Part shown: positions 19,400 to 26,609 of the stretch, one piece after another
Position numbering within the stretch: position 1 is the stretch's first letter
How the letters are laid out: each line of letters starts with the position of its first letter
Source: an uncultured Afifella sp.
Lineage (GTDB): Bacteria; Pseudomonadota; Alphaproteobacteria; Rhizobiales; Afifellaceae
NCBI GenBank assembly: GCA_945787495.1
Contig: CALZIL010000002.1
Span: 1-37,085 of the forward strand
DNA: 37,085 nt
Direction of reading: 5' to 3'
Position numbers and translations under genes: made by a program
Notes under the pieces: model-generated
What the model saw: only the letters and a program-made list of their open reading frames with translations
Told to the model about the DNA's origin: nothing
The model's database searches: none

Positions 19400-21199
19400 T
19401 CACCGCATGGCGGCAAGGGTCGTGGCCGGTTCGTCGGGGTCTGTCAAGCGCGGTTCGACACCGAGCATCGGCGCAATGCGGCGCACCACGGCCGCCAGCG
19501 TCGGCGCCGCATTGCGCCCTGCCGTCGCCGACTGTCCTTTCTTTTCCGACTTTGGCTCGTCGATGATGACAAGCACGAGATAGCGCGGATCGTCCATCGG
19601 AAAGGCGGCGAGAAAAGTATTGAACCGCTTGGAAGAGGAGTAGCGGCCATTGACGACCTTTTCCGCCGTACCGGTTTTGCCGCCGACACGGTAGCCTTCC
19701 ACCGCGGCGCGGCGGCCGGTGCCCTTCAGCACGTTGAGCCGCATCAGGTCGCGCATCTTGCGGCTGGTTTCTTGCCTGACGACGCGCCTGGCCAAAGCGG
19801 CGGCCTTGGCTTGCGACCGCGGCAGGAAGGTCGGCGGGATAAAATGTCCGCCATTGACCAGCGCGGCGGCGGCGGCGGCCGTCTGCAGCGGCGAAACGGA
19901 AATGCCGTGACCAAAGGAAACGGTAGCCGACGATAGTTTCGACCATTTGGCCGGCGGAATCGGCGCCCCGGTTTCCGGCAGTTCGGTTCTCAACGTCGAT
20001 AACAGGCCAAGCTTTTCCAAAAACGCCTTCTGGCCTTCGATACCGACAGCCATGGCCATCCGCGCCGTGCCGATATTGGAGGAGTATATGTAGATTTCCG
20101 GTACCGACAGCCAGCGCCGCTTGCCATGGAAATCATCAATGGTGAAGGACGCCACGCGCAGCGGCTGGGTCGCGTCGAAGGTGTCCTGGAGATTGATCTG
20201 CCCGGAATCGAGTGCCATCGCAGTGGTAAAGGTCTTGAAGGTCGAACCCATTTCAAAGACGCCGACCGTGGCGCGGTTCAGCCGGTCCCTGTCAAGCGCT
20301 TCCACCGGATTGTTGGGATTGTAGTCCGGCAGCGAACTCATGCCGACCACCTCGCCGGTTCTGACGTCCATGACGACGCCGATCGCAGCGATCGCCTTGT
20401 AACGCTCCAGCGCTTTATTCAATTCGTCGTGCAGCGCGTGCTGCACCCTCAAATCGAGGGAGAGCCGCACCGGTTCCAGCCCGCGTTCCAGCGCGAAGCC
20501 GGCCTGATGAAGATCGGCAAGACCCAAAGTGTCGATATGTTTTTCGATGCCGGCAATACCTTGATTATCGACATTGACGTGACCGAGAATATGCGACGCC
20601 GTTTCGCCGCCGGGATAGAAGCGGCGATTTTCCGCGATGAAGCCAATGCCGGGAATGCCGAGCCGGTGAATGGCCTGTTGTTCGCGCCGCGTGATCTCGC
20701 GCCTCAACCAGACAAAGCCAGCATCGGTGGCAAGCTGCCGCCGCACGCGCTCCGTGTCGATATCCGGCAAAACGCTGCTCAACAGTTCCGTCGCCTCGTC
20801 GGCATCGATGATCCGGCGCGGCTCGCCATAGAGCGAAGCGGTTTTGATATCGGTTGCCAGAATTTCGCCGTTGCGGTCGACGATGTCAGGCCGCGCCGCG
20901 GCGGCGAGATCGGCCGGCGATGAGCGCTGTGCCGCGCCGCCATCGCCCGAAACGCCAAGCAAGACGAGCCGCGTCGCAAGGGCGGCGTAAAGCAGGCCGA
21001 ATCCGGCCATCGCAAACGCCACTCGCCAGCGCCCCTGGCGCTCCGCCCGGGCAGCGAGGGCGCCGCTAACACCGCGCTTGCCGGCATGCGGATAACGCCA
21101 GGTCTGTTCGGCCGAAGAATTTGGGCAAAACTGCGGAGCGGGATGCGGGACGGGTCCAGCTGTCGTCGGTCTCATGGGCGGTCTCATGGGCGGTCTCAT
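19400..21199 (-). CDS. ftsI: Septal transpeptidase FtsI (PBP3)
   Basis: FtsI is the class B penicillin-binding protein that crosslinks septal peptidoglycan with FtsW. The 599-residue product has a proline-rich cytoplasmic N-terminus, one membrane segment near residues 60-83, a pedestal domain with RPDIVDRNGEILATD near 103-117, and the three active-site motifs: STFK at 319-322, SSN at 373-375 and KTG at 508-510. The N-terminus is unusual: a 12-base tandem repeat gives MRPPMRPPMRPT with three in-frame ATGs (21199, 21187, 21175), and any of them could be the real start. The first one overlaps the ftsL stop in an ATGA junction and is used here. The stop lies 10 bases before murE. Confidence 0.96.
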   Translation of the reverse strand: MRPPMRPPMRPTTAGPVPHPAPQFCPNSSAEQTWRYPHAGKRGVSGALAARAERQGRWRVAFAMAGFGLLYAALATRLVLLGVSGDGGAAQRSSPADLAAAARPDIVDRNGEILATDIKTASLYGEPRRIIDADEATELLSSVLPDIDTERVRRQLATDAGFVWLRREITRREQQAIHRLGIPGIGFIAENRRFYPGGETASHILGHVNVDNQGIAGIEKHIDTLGLADLHQAGFALERGLEPVRLSLDLRVQHALHDELNKALERYKAIAAIGVVMDVRTGEVVGMSSLPDYNPNNPVEALDRDRLNRATVGVFEMGSTFKTFTTAMALDSGQINLQDTFDATQPLRVASFTIDDFHGKRRWLSVPEIYIYSSNIGTARMAMAVGIEGQKAFLEKLGLLSTLRTELPETGAPIPPAKWSKLSSATVSFGHGISVSPLQTAAAAAALVNGGHFIPPTFLPRSQAKAAALARRVVRQETSRKMRDLMRLNVLKGTGRRAAVEGYRVGGKTGTAEKVVNGRYSSSKRFNTFLAAFPMDDPRYLVLVIIDEPKSEKKGQSATAGRNAAPTLAAVVRRIAPMLGVEPRLTDPDEPATTLAAMR

Positions 21200-21204
21200 G
21201 GGCG
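21169..21204. repeat. Three perfect 12-base tandem repeats at the ftsL/ftsI junction
   Basis: The plus-strand unit GTCTCATGGGCG occurs three times without mismatch at 21169-21180, 21181-21192 and 21193-21204. Each copy carries the ATGA stop/start overlap on the minus strand, so three candidate ftsI start codons lie 12 bases apart. The unit length is a multiple of three, so changes in copy number keep both reading frames. Confidence 0.95.
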
Positions 21205-21582
21205 AGATCCTGATGCGATCTTGGCCGGGGTGGTTCCGGCAGGTTCAAATTTGGTGACTGGTGAAGCGCCGGTGGGCAAATCGGCCGGGACCACGGTCCG
21301 GCGCATTGGCAAATCGGCGAATGTGCCGATCTGCTCCGGCGACACCGGAACGAGTTCAAGACGCTCCCGGTGACGCTCGATCAGGTCCTGGACCCGCGAG
21401 GGCTGGATGAGATAGCTCCACTCCGCCTTCAAAAGCGAAATGGCTTCCTGTTCCTCATCGACCGCCCGCTGAAGGTCGGCGACCCGTTCCGCAACGGCTT
21501 CGGAGCGGTATTTCACCTGGAAGACGAAGGCCGCCGATGCGGTCACGGCAAGAACAGATGCAATTTGCAGCCAGCGTGTCAT
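21196..21582 (-). CDS. ftsL: Cell division protein FtsL
   Basis: FtsL is a small bitopic inner membrane protein that works with FtsQ and FtsB to activate FtsW-FtsI. The 128-residue product has a membrane segment near residues 5-22 (LQIASVLAVTASAAFVFQV), a following heptad-rich region (EAVAERVADLQRAVDEEQEAISLLKAEW) that fits the periplasmic coiled coil, then YLIQPSRVQDLIERH, a conserved FtsL-like stretch, and a low-complexity Pro/Thr/Ala tail. Sequence similarity within this family is weak, so the call rests on topology, size and its position between rsmH and ftsI. It overlaps rsmH by 4 bases at its start and ftsI by 4 bases at its end. Confidence 0.92.
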   Translation of the reverse strand: MTRWLQIASVLAVTASAAFVFQVKYRSEAVAERVADLQRAVDEEQEAISLLKAEWSYLIQPSRVQDLIERHRERLELVPVSPEQIGTFADLPMRRTVVPADLPTGASPVTKFEPAGTTPAKIASGSRP

Positions 21583-22601
21583 GCATAAGCCTCCGGACCG
21601 GAAATACCGGCGAGCACCGGTACGCCCACCGCTTTCATGTCGAGCATATGGGCCGGCGCCGCCGTGCGGATCGCCGCCCGCAGCCGGGCTGATCGGGCGC
21701 GCGGATTGGCAGCAATCTCGTCCGCGCTCGGCTCGTCCGGCCGCCGTGTCAGTTCGGTAAAACTCGGCTGGGCCAAAACCGTCTCCGGGCCGTGACGCGA
21801 GCCGCGGCTTTCACGCGAGCGCGCCTGCAGGAAGCGTTTGACGATGCGGTCTTCCAGTGAATGAAAGGCGACGACGACGAGCCGGCCGCCCTCCTTTAAA
21901 ATGGATTCGGCGGCGGCCAGCGCCATGGCGATTTCTTCCAGTTCACGATTGATGAAGATGCGCAAGCTCTGGAACGTCCGCGTCGCCGGATGGATGCGCT
22001 GTGGTCCGCGCGCGCCAACGGCCGTCTCGACGATATTGGCAAGCTGGCGGGTGCCGGTGATCGACCCCTCCTGGCGCGCCGCATCGATGGCGCGGGCGAT
22101 GCGTCCGGCCCGTTTTTCTTCCCCGAGCACGCCGATAATCCTTGTCAGCGCCTTGACCGGCGCCCGGTTAACGACGTCGGCGGCCGAAACGCCGCCGGAT
22201 TCCATGCGCATATTGAGCGGCCCGTCATGGCGGAACGAAAAGCCACGTTCGGGCGTGTCAACCTGCATCGAGGAAACGCCGACATCGAACACCACGCCAT
22301 TGGCAGGCACGAAGCCGAGTGTGCTCGCAAAGGTATCGAGGCCGGAGAAGCGGCCTTCCACCAGCTTGAGACGATCACCCGACGCCACTTCAAGGTCGCG
22401 GCCGGCAGCGATCGCGCTCGGATCGCGGTCGATCGCCATCACCCTGGCGCCGGCATCAAGCAGCACCGACGTGTAGCCGCCGGCGCCGAACGTGCCGTCG
22501 ATAAAGGTTTCGCCGGGGCGCGGCGCCAGATGCGCCATGACCTCAGACAGCATGACGGGCTTGTGCGAAAGCGGTCCGCCATGCTCTCGCGCGCCCGTCA
22601 T
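21579..22601 (-). CDS. rsmH: 16S rRNA (cytosine(1402)-N4)-methyltransferase RsmH
   Basis: RsmH (MraW) methylates N4 of C1402 in the ribosomal P site using S-adenosylmethionine. The 340-residue product begins with HKPVMLSEVMAHLAPRPGE and has the SAM-binding motif FIDGTFGAGGYTSVLLDAGA, VMAIDRDPSAI, VVFDVGVSSMQVDTPERGFSFR with the DGPLNMRM motif, RIFINRELEEI and VVVAFHSLEDRIVKRFL. These are all diagnostic. The start overlaps the mraZ stop, and the stop overlaps the ftsL start, by 4 bases each, so it should be translated as part of the mraZ-rsmH-ftsL-ftsI block. Confidence 0.98.
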   Translation of the reverse strand: MTGAREHGGPLSHKPVMLSEVMAHLAPRPGETFIDGTFGAGGYTSVLLDAGARVMAIDRDPSAIAAGRDLEVASGDRLKLVEGRFSGLDTFASTLGFVPANGVVFDVGVSSMQVDTPERGFSFRHDGPLNMRMESGGVSAADVVNRAPVKALTRIIGVLGEEKRAGRIARAIDAARQEGSITGTRQLANIVETAVGARGPQRIHPATRTFQSLRIFINRELEEIAMALAAAESILKEGGRLVVVAFHSLEDRIVKRFLQARSRESRGSRHGPETVLAQPSFTELTRRPDEPSADEIAANPRARSARLRAAIRTAAPAHMLDMKAVGVPVLAGISGPEAYA

Positions 22602-23077
22602 GCTTGGCCATCGCCGTTATCGGCGCCCCGGCGACGCGAGCCAAGTGCCCGCGTGACCGATTGCAAATGTGCCCGCGCCGCATCCTGGCGCGCAGCAAAG
22701 CGTTTCGGTTCCCAGATCTGGAACTTGAAGCCCTGGCCGGCAAAGACCGCGGTGTCGGCAATACCGGCAAGGGCGCGGAACTCGTCCGGCAGAACGATCC
22801 GCCCGTCCTGGTCGATCTTCAAAAGGCGGCTCTCGCTGTAAAAAGCCGTCGATAAAGTTTCATGGTCTTGTGAAAACGTCTCAAAGACGCCGAGCCGTTC
22901 GGCGATCGCCGATTTCAAACGCTCGCCGCCGGCATCGATCGCCGGCTGGTCGAGCGCTGGATAACAGTAAAGACCTTCGCTGCCTTCGCGGGCCAGCACG
23001 GCGCGGAACGGCGCCGGCACGGAAACACGGCCCTTTGCATCGAGCCGGTTGGAAAACGTCGCAACGAATCCGTCCAT
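22598..23077 (-). CDS. mraZ: Transcriptional regulator MraZ
   Basis: MraZ is the conserved first gene of dcw clusters and a DNA-binding protein that acts on its own promoter region. The 159-residue product has the two AbrB-like repeats that define the family: NRLDAKGRVSVPAPFRAVL near residues 9-27 and LKIDQDGRIVLPDEFRALA in the middle. The start ATG at 23075-23077 gives MDGFVATFSNRLDAKGRV, as in relatives. The frame is open 24 codons further, to 23149, but that extension runs into the leader hairpin and has no family match. TGGGN boxes at 23231-23255, about 155 bases upstream of the start, are the probable binding site of its own product. The stop overlaps rsmH. Confidence 0.97.
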   Translation of the reverse strand: MDGFVATFSNRLDAKGRVSVPAPFRAVLAREGSEGLYCYPALDQPAIDAGGERLKSAIAERLGVFETFSQDHETLSTAFYSESRLLKIDQDGRIVLPDEFRALAGIADTAVFAGQGFKFQIWEPKRFAARQDAARAHLQSVTRALGSRRRGADNGDGQA

Positions 23078-23138
23078 TGCCAATCGCGCCCCGCCCCGGC
23101 GGATGATCCGGCTCCGCGCATGCGAAACCAGCCTCGGG

Positions 23139-23170
23139 TCCGGCGGCAAAGGGTGTGCTTTGCCGCCGGA
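23139..23170 (-). promoter_or_regulatory. Perfect 13-bp hairpin in the mraZ leader
   Basis: Arms TCCGGCGGCAAAG (23139-23151) and CTTTGCCGCCGGA (23158-23170) are perfectly complementary around a 6-base loop. The stem lies 62 bases upstream of the mraZ ATG and downstream of the MraZ boxes, so it should be in the 5' leader of the dcw messenger. No T-tract follows on the minus strand, so it is not an ordinary terminator. It could act as an attenuator, a protein site or an RNA-stabilising element; the role is not known. Confidence 0.75.
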
Positions 23171-23230
23171 AAAGGTCTGGCGTCTTTCTGGAAAACCACC
23201 CGACCACCCGAACTAAAAACCGGGAGATCA

Positions 23231-23276
23231 TGGGATACCATGGGATTTGATGGGTCGTCAATGGAATCAATTGGAA
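23231..23276. promoter_or_regulatory. MraZ boxes: TGGGN repeats with 10-base phasing
   Basis: TGGGA, TGGGA and TGGGT start at 23231, 23241 and 23251 on the plus strand, exactly one helical turn apart. Two weaker copies (TGGAA) follow at 23262 and 23272. Three TGGGN words with 5-base spacers are the described binding site of MraZ upstream of its own gene. Read on the mraZ coding strand they appear as CCCA words. Confidence 0.85.
23232..23261 (-). promoter_or_regulatory. Candidate mraZ (dcw) promoter overlapping the MraZ boxes
   Basis: On the minus strand TTGACG (23261-23256) and TATCCC (23237-23232) are 18 bases apart. The -10 match is weak, but the pair lies exactly across the three MraZ boxes, where binding would block polymerase. 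The leader to the mraZ ATG would then be about 150 bases. Confidence 0.3.
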
Positions 23277-23462
23277 TAATCTGGCTATTGCCGCAAATTT
23301 TGCCACCGATTGCATTGCCGGCTGTGCGGCCCACAATTGGTCGTCGCTGGTGCCGATGAAAGTCGCGTGGTGTTTGCATTGCCGCAAAGACGGCGTATTG
23401 AGGCCGCGCTCCTGATCGATGACCGGGCGGCGATTCTTGCAAAAACCAGTCGCGAAAACCGC

Positions 23463-24188
23463 ATGACCTTCTGGACCCGGATCGGCGATATCATTGCTGA
23501 AAGCGCCGGCGCCCTGAGCGCCGCCGTCACGGCGTTCGCCGACACGCTGCGCGGCGGCGGATCGGAGACGCGGCGCAAGGTCGGCTTCACCATCGCCATG
23601 ATCGCCCTGTCGGCAAAGATGGCCAAGGCCGACGGCGTCGTCACCCGCGACGAAATCGATGCCTTCCTGCAGATATTCGAAATCCCGGCCGGCGAGGAGC
23701 GCAACGTCAACCGCCTGTTCAATCTCGCCAAGGCCGATATCGCCGGCTTTGAGACCTATGCCCGCAGCGTTGCGCGGATGTTTCCCGATGACGCGCAAAT
23801 CCTGGAAGACATCCTCGACGGCCTGTTTCATATCGCCAAGGCCGATGGCGTCGTCCACGAACGCGAACTGGCATATCTGGAGCGGGTCGCCAAAATCTTC
23901 GGCTTCGACGATCGCAGCTTCGCCCGCCTGCGCGAACGCCATGTCGTCGGCGCGGCCGGCGATCCCTATCTTGTTATCGGCGCCGATCCGGCCTGGGACG
24001 AGGTCAGGTTGAAGGCCCATTATCGCCGCCTGGTTTCCGAAAACCATCCCGACCGGCTGATCGCCCGCGGCGTGCCGGAGGAGTTCGTGCGCATCGCCAC
24101 CGAACGCCTCGCCGCCATCAATGCCGCCTGGGATATCATCGAACGCCAGCACGGCGACCGGCGGCGTGATAAGCGGGGCCGCCGGTGA
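23463..24188 (+). CDS. TerB/J-domain co-chaperone, DjlA-like
   Basis: The 241-residue product combines a TerB-like helical domain (about residues 35-150, with two similar halves, IALSAKMAKADGVVTRDEIDAF and LFHIAKADGVVHERELAYLERV) with a C-terminal J-domain (about 170-235, AHYRRLVSENHPDRL, carrying the HPD motif that stimulates DnaK). This is the layout of DjlA, but the N-terminal membrane anchor of E. coli DjlA is not evident, so this protein may be soluble. The ATG at 23463 is chosen because the protein before it (frame open to 23310) looks unstructured. It has no strong ribosome site. It is read divergently from mraZ, and its stop overlaps the amidase GTG by 4 bases, so the two form a unit. 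A role in wall or envelope stress is only inferred. Confidence 0.88.
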   Translation: MTFWTRIGDIIAESAGALSAAVTAFADTLRGGGSETRRKVGFTIAMIALSAKMAKADGVVTRDEIDAFLQIFEIPAGEERNVNRLFNLAKADIAGFETYARSVARMFPDDAQILEDILDGLFHIAKADGVVHERELAYLERVAKIFGFDDRSFARLRERHVVGAAGDPYLVIGADPAWDEVRLKAHYRRLVSENHPDRLIARGVPEEFVRIATERLAAINAAWDIIERQHGDRRRDKRGRR

Positions 24189-24946
24189 GCGCCGGTCGGG
24201 GCGGTCATGTTCCGCCGGCCATTCCCATTCGCGCCTGCCCCTCGCCCAATCACGGCGAACGCCGGGCCGGGCCACTCGACATGATCGTCCTGCATTATAC
24301 CGGCATGCCGGACGCCGATCAGGCGCTCGCCTGGCTGTGCGCGGAGCAAAGCGAGGTCTCCGCCCACTATTTTGTCTTTGAGGACGGCCGGATTGTCCAG
24401 ATGGTCGAGGAGGATCGGCGCGCCTGGCACGCCGGCACCGCCAGTTGGGCCGGCGAGAGCGACATCAATTCGCGCTCCATCGGCATCGAGATCGCCAATT
24501 TCGGCCATGAAGGCGCTCTGCCGCCGTTTCCGGACGCGCAGATCGACGCGCTGATTGGTCTGTGCCAGGATATTACCGGCCGCCATGCCATTCCCGCCCA
24601 TCGGCTGCTCGCCCATTCGGACGTCGCCCCCGGCCGCAAGCGCGACCCCGGCGAGGCCTTTGCCTGGGCCCGCCTTGCCGGCGAAGGGATCGGCCACTGG
24701 ATCGAGCCCGAACCGATTTGCGGCGGCCGCTTTCTCGCCCCCGGCGATGAAGGCGAACCGGTCGCGGCGCTGCAGGCGCTGCTGGCGCTCTATGGCTACG
24801 GGTTGGAAATCAGCGGCGTTTTCGATGACCAAACCGGGCATGTCGTCGCCGCCTTTCAGCGCCACTTCCGGCCCGAAAAGGTCGATGGCATCGCCGATAC
24901 CTCGACGCTGGTGACGTTGCACCGGCTGCTTGCCGCCCTGCCCTGA
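24185..24946 (+). CDS. N-acetylmuramoyl-L-alanine amidase, AmpD family, with PG-binding domain
   Basis: This is a zinc amidase that cuts the bond between muramic acid and L-alanine in peptidoglycan or its turnover fragments. The 253-residue product has an Amidase_2 domain (about 30-160) with likely zinc ligands His37 (IVLHYTG), His144 (LAHSDVAPGRKRDPG) and Asp154, plus RSIGIEIANFG. It also has a C-terminal PG_binding_1 domain (about 182-250, with GDEGEPVAALQALLALYGYGLE and VVAAFQRHFRP). No signal peptide is visible, so a cytoplasmic recycling role like AmpD is likely, although the peptidoglycan-binding domain also occurs in exported AmiD-type enzymes. The GTG start overlaps the stop of the J-domain gene (GTGA). 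Confidence 0.92.
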   Translation: MSAGRGGHVPPAIPIRACPSPNHGERRAGPLDMIVLHYTGMPDADQALAWLCAEQSEVSAHYFVFEDGRIVQMVEEDRRAWHAGTASWAGESDINSRSIGIEIANFGHEGALPPFPDAQIDALIGLCQDITGRHAIPAHRLLAHSDVAPGRKRDPGEAFAWARLAGEGIGHWIEPEPICGGRFLAPGDEGEPVAALQALLALYGYGLEISGVFDDQTGHVVAAFQRHFRPEKVDGIADTSTLVTLHRLLAALP

Positions 24947-24984
24947 TCCGCCAGCCCTAAAGCTTAGCAAAAGATAACAATCAC

Positions 24985-25010
24985 AAAAAACTGTTGCTAT
25001 CGGGCAACAG
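24985..25010. other. Short hairpin with flanking A-tract between amidase and transglycosylase genes
   Basis: CTGTTGC (24991-24997) and GCAACAG (25004-25010) form a perfect 7-bp stem with a 6-base loop, preceded by six A. On the minus strand this reads as a stem followed by six T, so it could stop antisense transcription coming from the right. For plus-strand transcripts there is no T-tract. It lies about 90 bases before the lytic transglycosylase start. Confidence 0.4.
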
Positions 25011-25099
25011 AAAGCCGCTATGTGAGCACATTTTTGCCACATCGCCCCCCTAGCAAGCCGCCCGATTTTGCACTGCACAATAGAAATAGGACGGGTTTC

Positions 25100-25672
25100 A
25101 TGAATTATGTAAGCGGGCTGCTGCTGGCAGCCGCGATTGGCGTGGCCACTGCCGGGCCGGCTCTGGCCGACCTCAGATCGGAGCGCGCCCTCACCGCCGC
25201 TCAGTTCAAAAAAGCGGCGGCGAAAACCACAAAGGCCACCGAGAAAGTATCCACCTCGACACATTCGCCCAGGACACCAAGCAAGGTGTCCGGCAAATCG
25301 AGCATCCATAGACTGGTCGGCAAGCACGCCCGTGCCGCCGGCGTACCGGTCGCTCTGGCGCTGGCCGTCGTACAGGTGGAAAGCAATTTCAATCCGCGCG
25401 CCCGCGGCGGCGCCGGCGAAGTCGGCCTGATGCAGATCAAGCCGGCAACAGCCCGCGGCATCGGCTACAAGGGTTCGGTCAAAGCGCTCTACAATCCGGA
25501 CACCAATCTTGCCTGGGGGATGAAATATCTCGCCGAGGCGCACCGGCGCGGCGGCGGCTCGGTCTGCGGCACGATCCTGAAATACAATGCCGGCCACTAC
25601 GCCAAGCGCATGAACAAGACCTCCTCGCGCTATTGCGGCAAGGTCAAGTCGATCCTGCGCAAATCCGCCTGA
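25100..25672 (+). CDS. Small exported lytic transglycosylase (SLT domain)
   Basis: This enzyme cleaves the glycan strand between MurNAc and GlcNAc, forming 1,6-anhydromuropeptides in the periplasm. The 190-residue product has a signal peptide (MNYVSGLLLAAAIGVATAGP, cleavage after ALA near residue 23), a Lys/Thr/Ser-rich linker (about 38-68) and an SLT domain. The catalytic acid is Glu94 in VVQVESNFNPRA, followed by GEVGLMQIKP, YNPDTNLAWGMKYL and LKYNAGHYA. Cys156 and Cys179 could form a disulfide. ATG at 25100 is preceded by AGGA at 8 bases and starts the signal peptide. The frame is open back to 25022 without a ribosome site. It follows the amidase by 153 bases and probably has its own promoter. 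Its small size resembles the virulence-associated or housekeeping single-domain SLT proteins of rhizobia. Confidence 0.93.
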   Translation: MNYVSGLLLAAAIGVATAGPALADLRSERALTAAQFKKAAAKTTKATEKVSTSTHSPRTPSKVSGKSSIHRLVGKHARAAGVPVALALAVVQVESNFNPRARGGAGEVGLMQIKPATARGIGYKGSVKALYNPDTNLAWGMKYLAEAHRRGGGSVCGTILKYNAGHYAKRMNKTSSRYCGKVKSILRKSA

Positions 25673-25687
25673 CCTGTCGCGCCGCCC

Positions 25688-25969
25688 TCACCCGCTCCCC
25701 GCCTTGTCCGCCGTTTTTTGCGCCGCCTGGTTCTCCGCCATCATCGCCGCATCGCGCTCATGATAGATGCGCCACGCCATCTCCAGAATCTTCCGGCGCT
25801 GGCGGATCCACACGTCGCGCGGCAAGACGGGGCAGCGATAGGTCAGTTCATCGGCGGGCGGCGGCAGGCAGCGGCGCGTGCGCCGGCAAATGCCGCGCGG
25901 ACAAAACCGCACCCCTTCCGGTTTGATGGCGAAGGCTTGCTGAAGATTGTGGTCAATAGGCTTTGGCAT
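25688..25969 (-). CDS. Small cysteine-containing protein, function unknown
   Basis: I do not recognise this 93-residue protein. It looks real because it is open on the strand opposite to the transglycosylase, stops 15 bases from that gene's end in a tidy convergent arrangement, and has a protein-like composition. It has four cysteines, Cys23, Cys28, Cys34 and Cys46 (CPRGICRRTRRC, then YRCP), that could bind a metal. A helical basic/acidic C-terminal half follows (RQRRKILEMAWRIYHERDAA). There is no signal peptide or membrane segment. The ATG at 25967-25969 has only a distant GAGGG upstream. It could be a small DNA- or RNA-associated protein, but that is a guess. Confidence 0.6.
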   Translation of the reverse strand: MPKPIDHNLQQAFAIKPEGVRFCPRGICRRTRRCLPPPADELTYRCPVLPRDVWIRQRRKILEMAWRIYHERDAAMMAENQAAQKTADKAGSG

Positions 25970-26047
25970 TTGCGCATCATAACGCCCTCAAAGCCACCGG
26001 GGATAAGTTTGCGCCTGTGTCCGCTTTCCACTGTCATCCTCTCTCCT

Positions 26048-26136
26048 CACTGTCATCCTCCGGCTTGACCGGAGGATCGTTCTCAACGTTGTGCGGCGAC
26101 AACCCGATGGTCCGATCAAGTCGGACCATGACAGTG
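26048..26136. repeat. Intergenic palindromic repeat with nested hairpins
   Basis: Two 31-base arms (26048-26078 and 26106-26136) are imperfect inverted copies, both framed by CACTGTCAT. Each arm is itself a palindrome (TCCTCCGGCTTGACCGGAGGA in the first, GGTCCGATCAAGTCGGACC in the second). Such nested CCGGCTTGACCGG-type elements are common dispersed repeats in alphaproteobacterial genomes. Copy number in this genome cannot be seen from the window, which has one full copy and a fragment just upstream. Confidence 0.8.
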
Positions 26137-26593
26137 GGAGCGGCGCGCCAAAACCCTCCGCGACCTTCCGGCCCGGAGCTTTACGAGAGGTCGGGGTTGA
26201 AGCGCTCTGTCATAAAGCCGCCACAGAGTTTGATATTTGCCAGCATGATCAGAAACCGGTTTGGGCGGCTTCTCAAGCCAAAGGTTATTGGATGGATTGG
26301 GTTTTTCAACGGCCCCCGCCGCAAGCCCCTTTATTGGCCAAACCATTCCATAGCCTCTGTCGCAGTCGCTATCGCGCATGCGCCGTTCTTCTTCAATTTG
26401 ACCGGGTGACGCATGGCGGCACCACAATTGCCGACCTCTTTGGCAATACGAATATGGCCGACGGTGCCCAGCAGGTATGAGGGCCGGATGTCCGTTCCGG
26501 GTCCAGGCTGTGTGCAAACGCATGCGGCAACATGACTGGTCCGTGCTTATGCGGGAGCGTCTGCTGTGGGGACAGGAGAGACAATTTTTCGAT

Positions 26594-26609
26594 TGTGGCA
26601 ATTGCCACA
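26594..26609. promoter_or_regulatory. Perfect 16-bp palindrome upstream of the small membrane gene
   Basis: TGTGGCAATTGCCACA is a perfect palindrome 72 bases before the ATG of the 84-residue membrane protein. It could be an operator for a dimeric regulator. No regulator gene is adjacent. Confidence 0.45.

Noticed and set aside
23231-23276. Regular 10-base repeats that might suggest a CRISPR or minisatellite
   Set aside because: Units are too short, spacers are not unique long segments, and the TGGGN words match a regulator site upstream of mraZ.
22881-25597. Two long minus-strand frames (464 and 525 codons) opposite the J-domain, amidase and transglycosylase genes
   Set aside because: They have no domain features and cross mraZ and intergenic sequence, while the plus-strand genes have clear catalytic motifs.
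26048-26136. Repeat as the end of an insertion sequence
   Set aside because: No transposase frame and no target duplication were visible nearby; the nested palindromes fit a short dispersed repeat better.
26141-26480. Plus-strand frame ending near 26480 as a gene fragment
   Set aside because: Parts look protein-like, but no family could be recognised and there is no ribosome site, so it is described only as a gene-free stretch.
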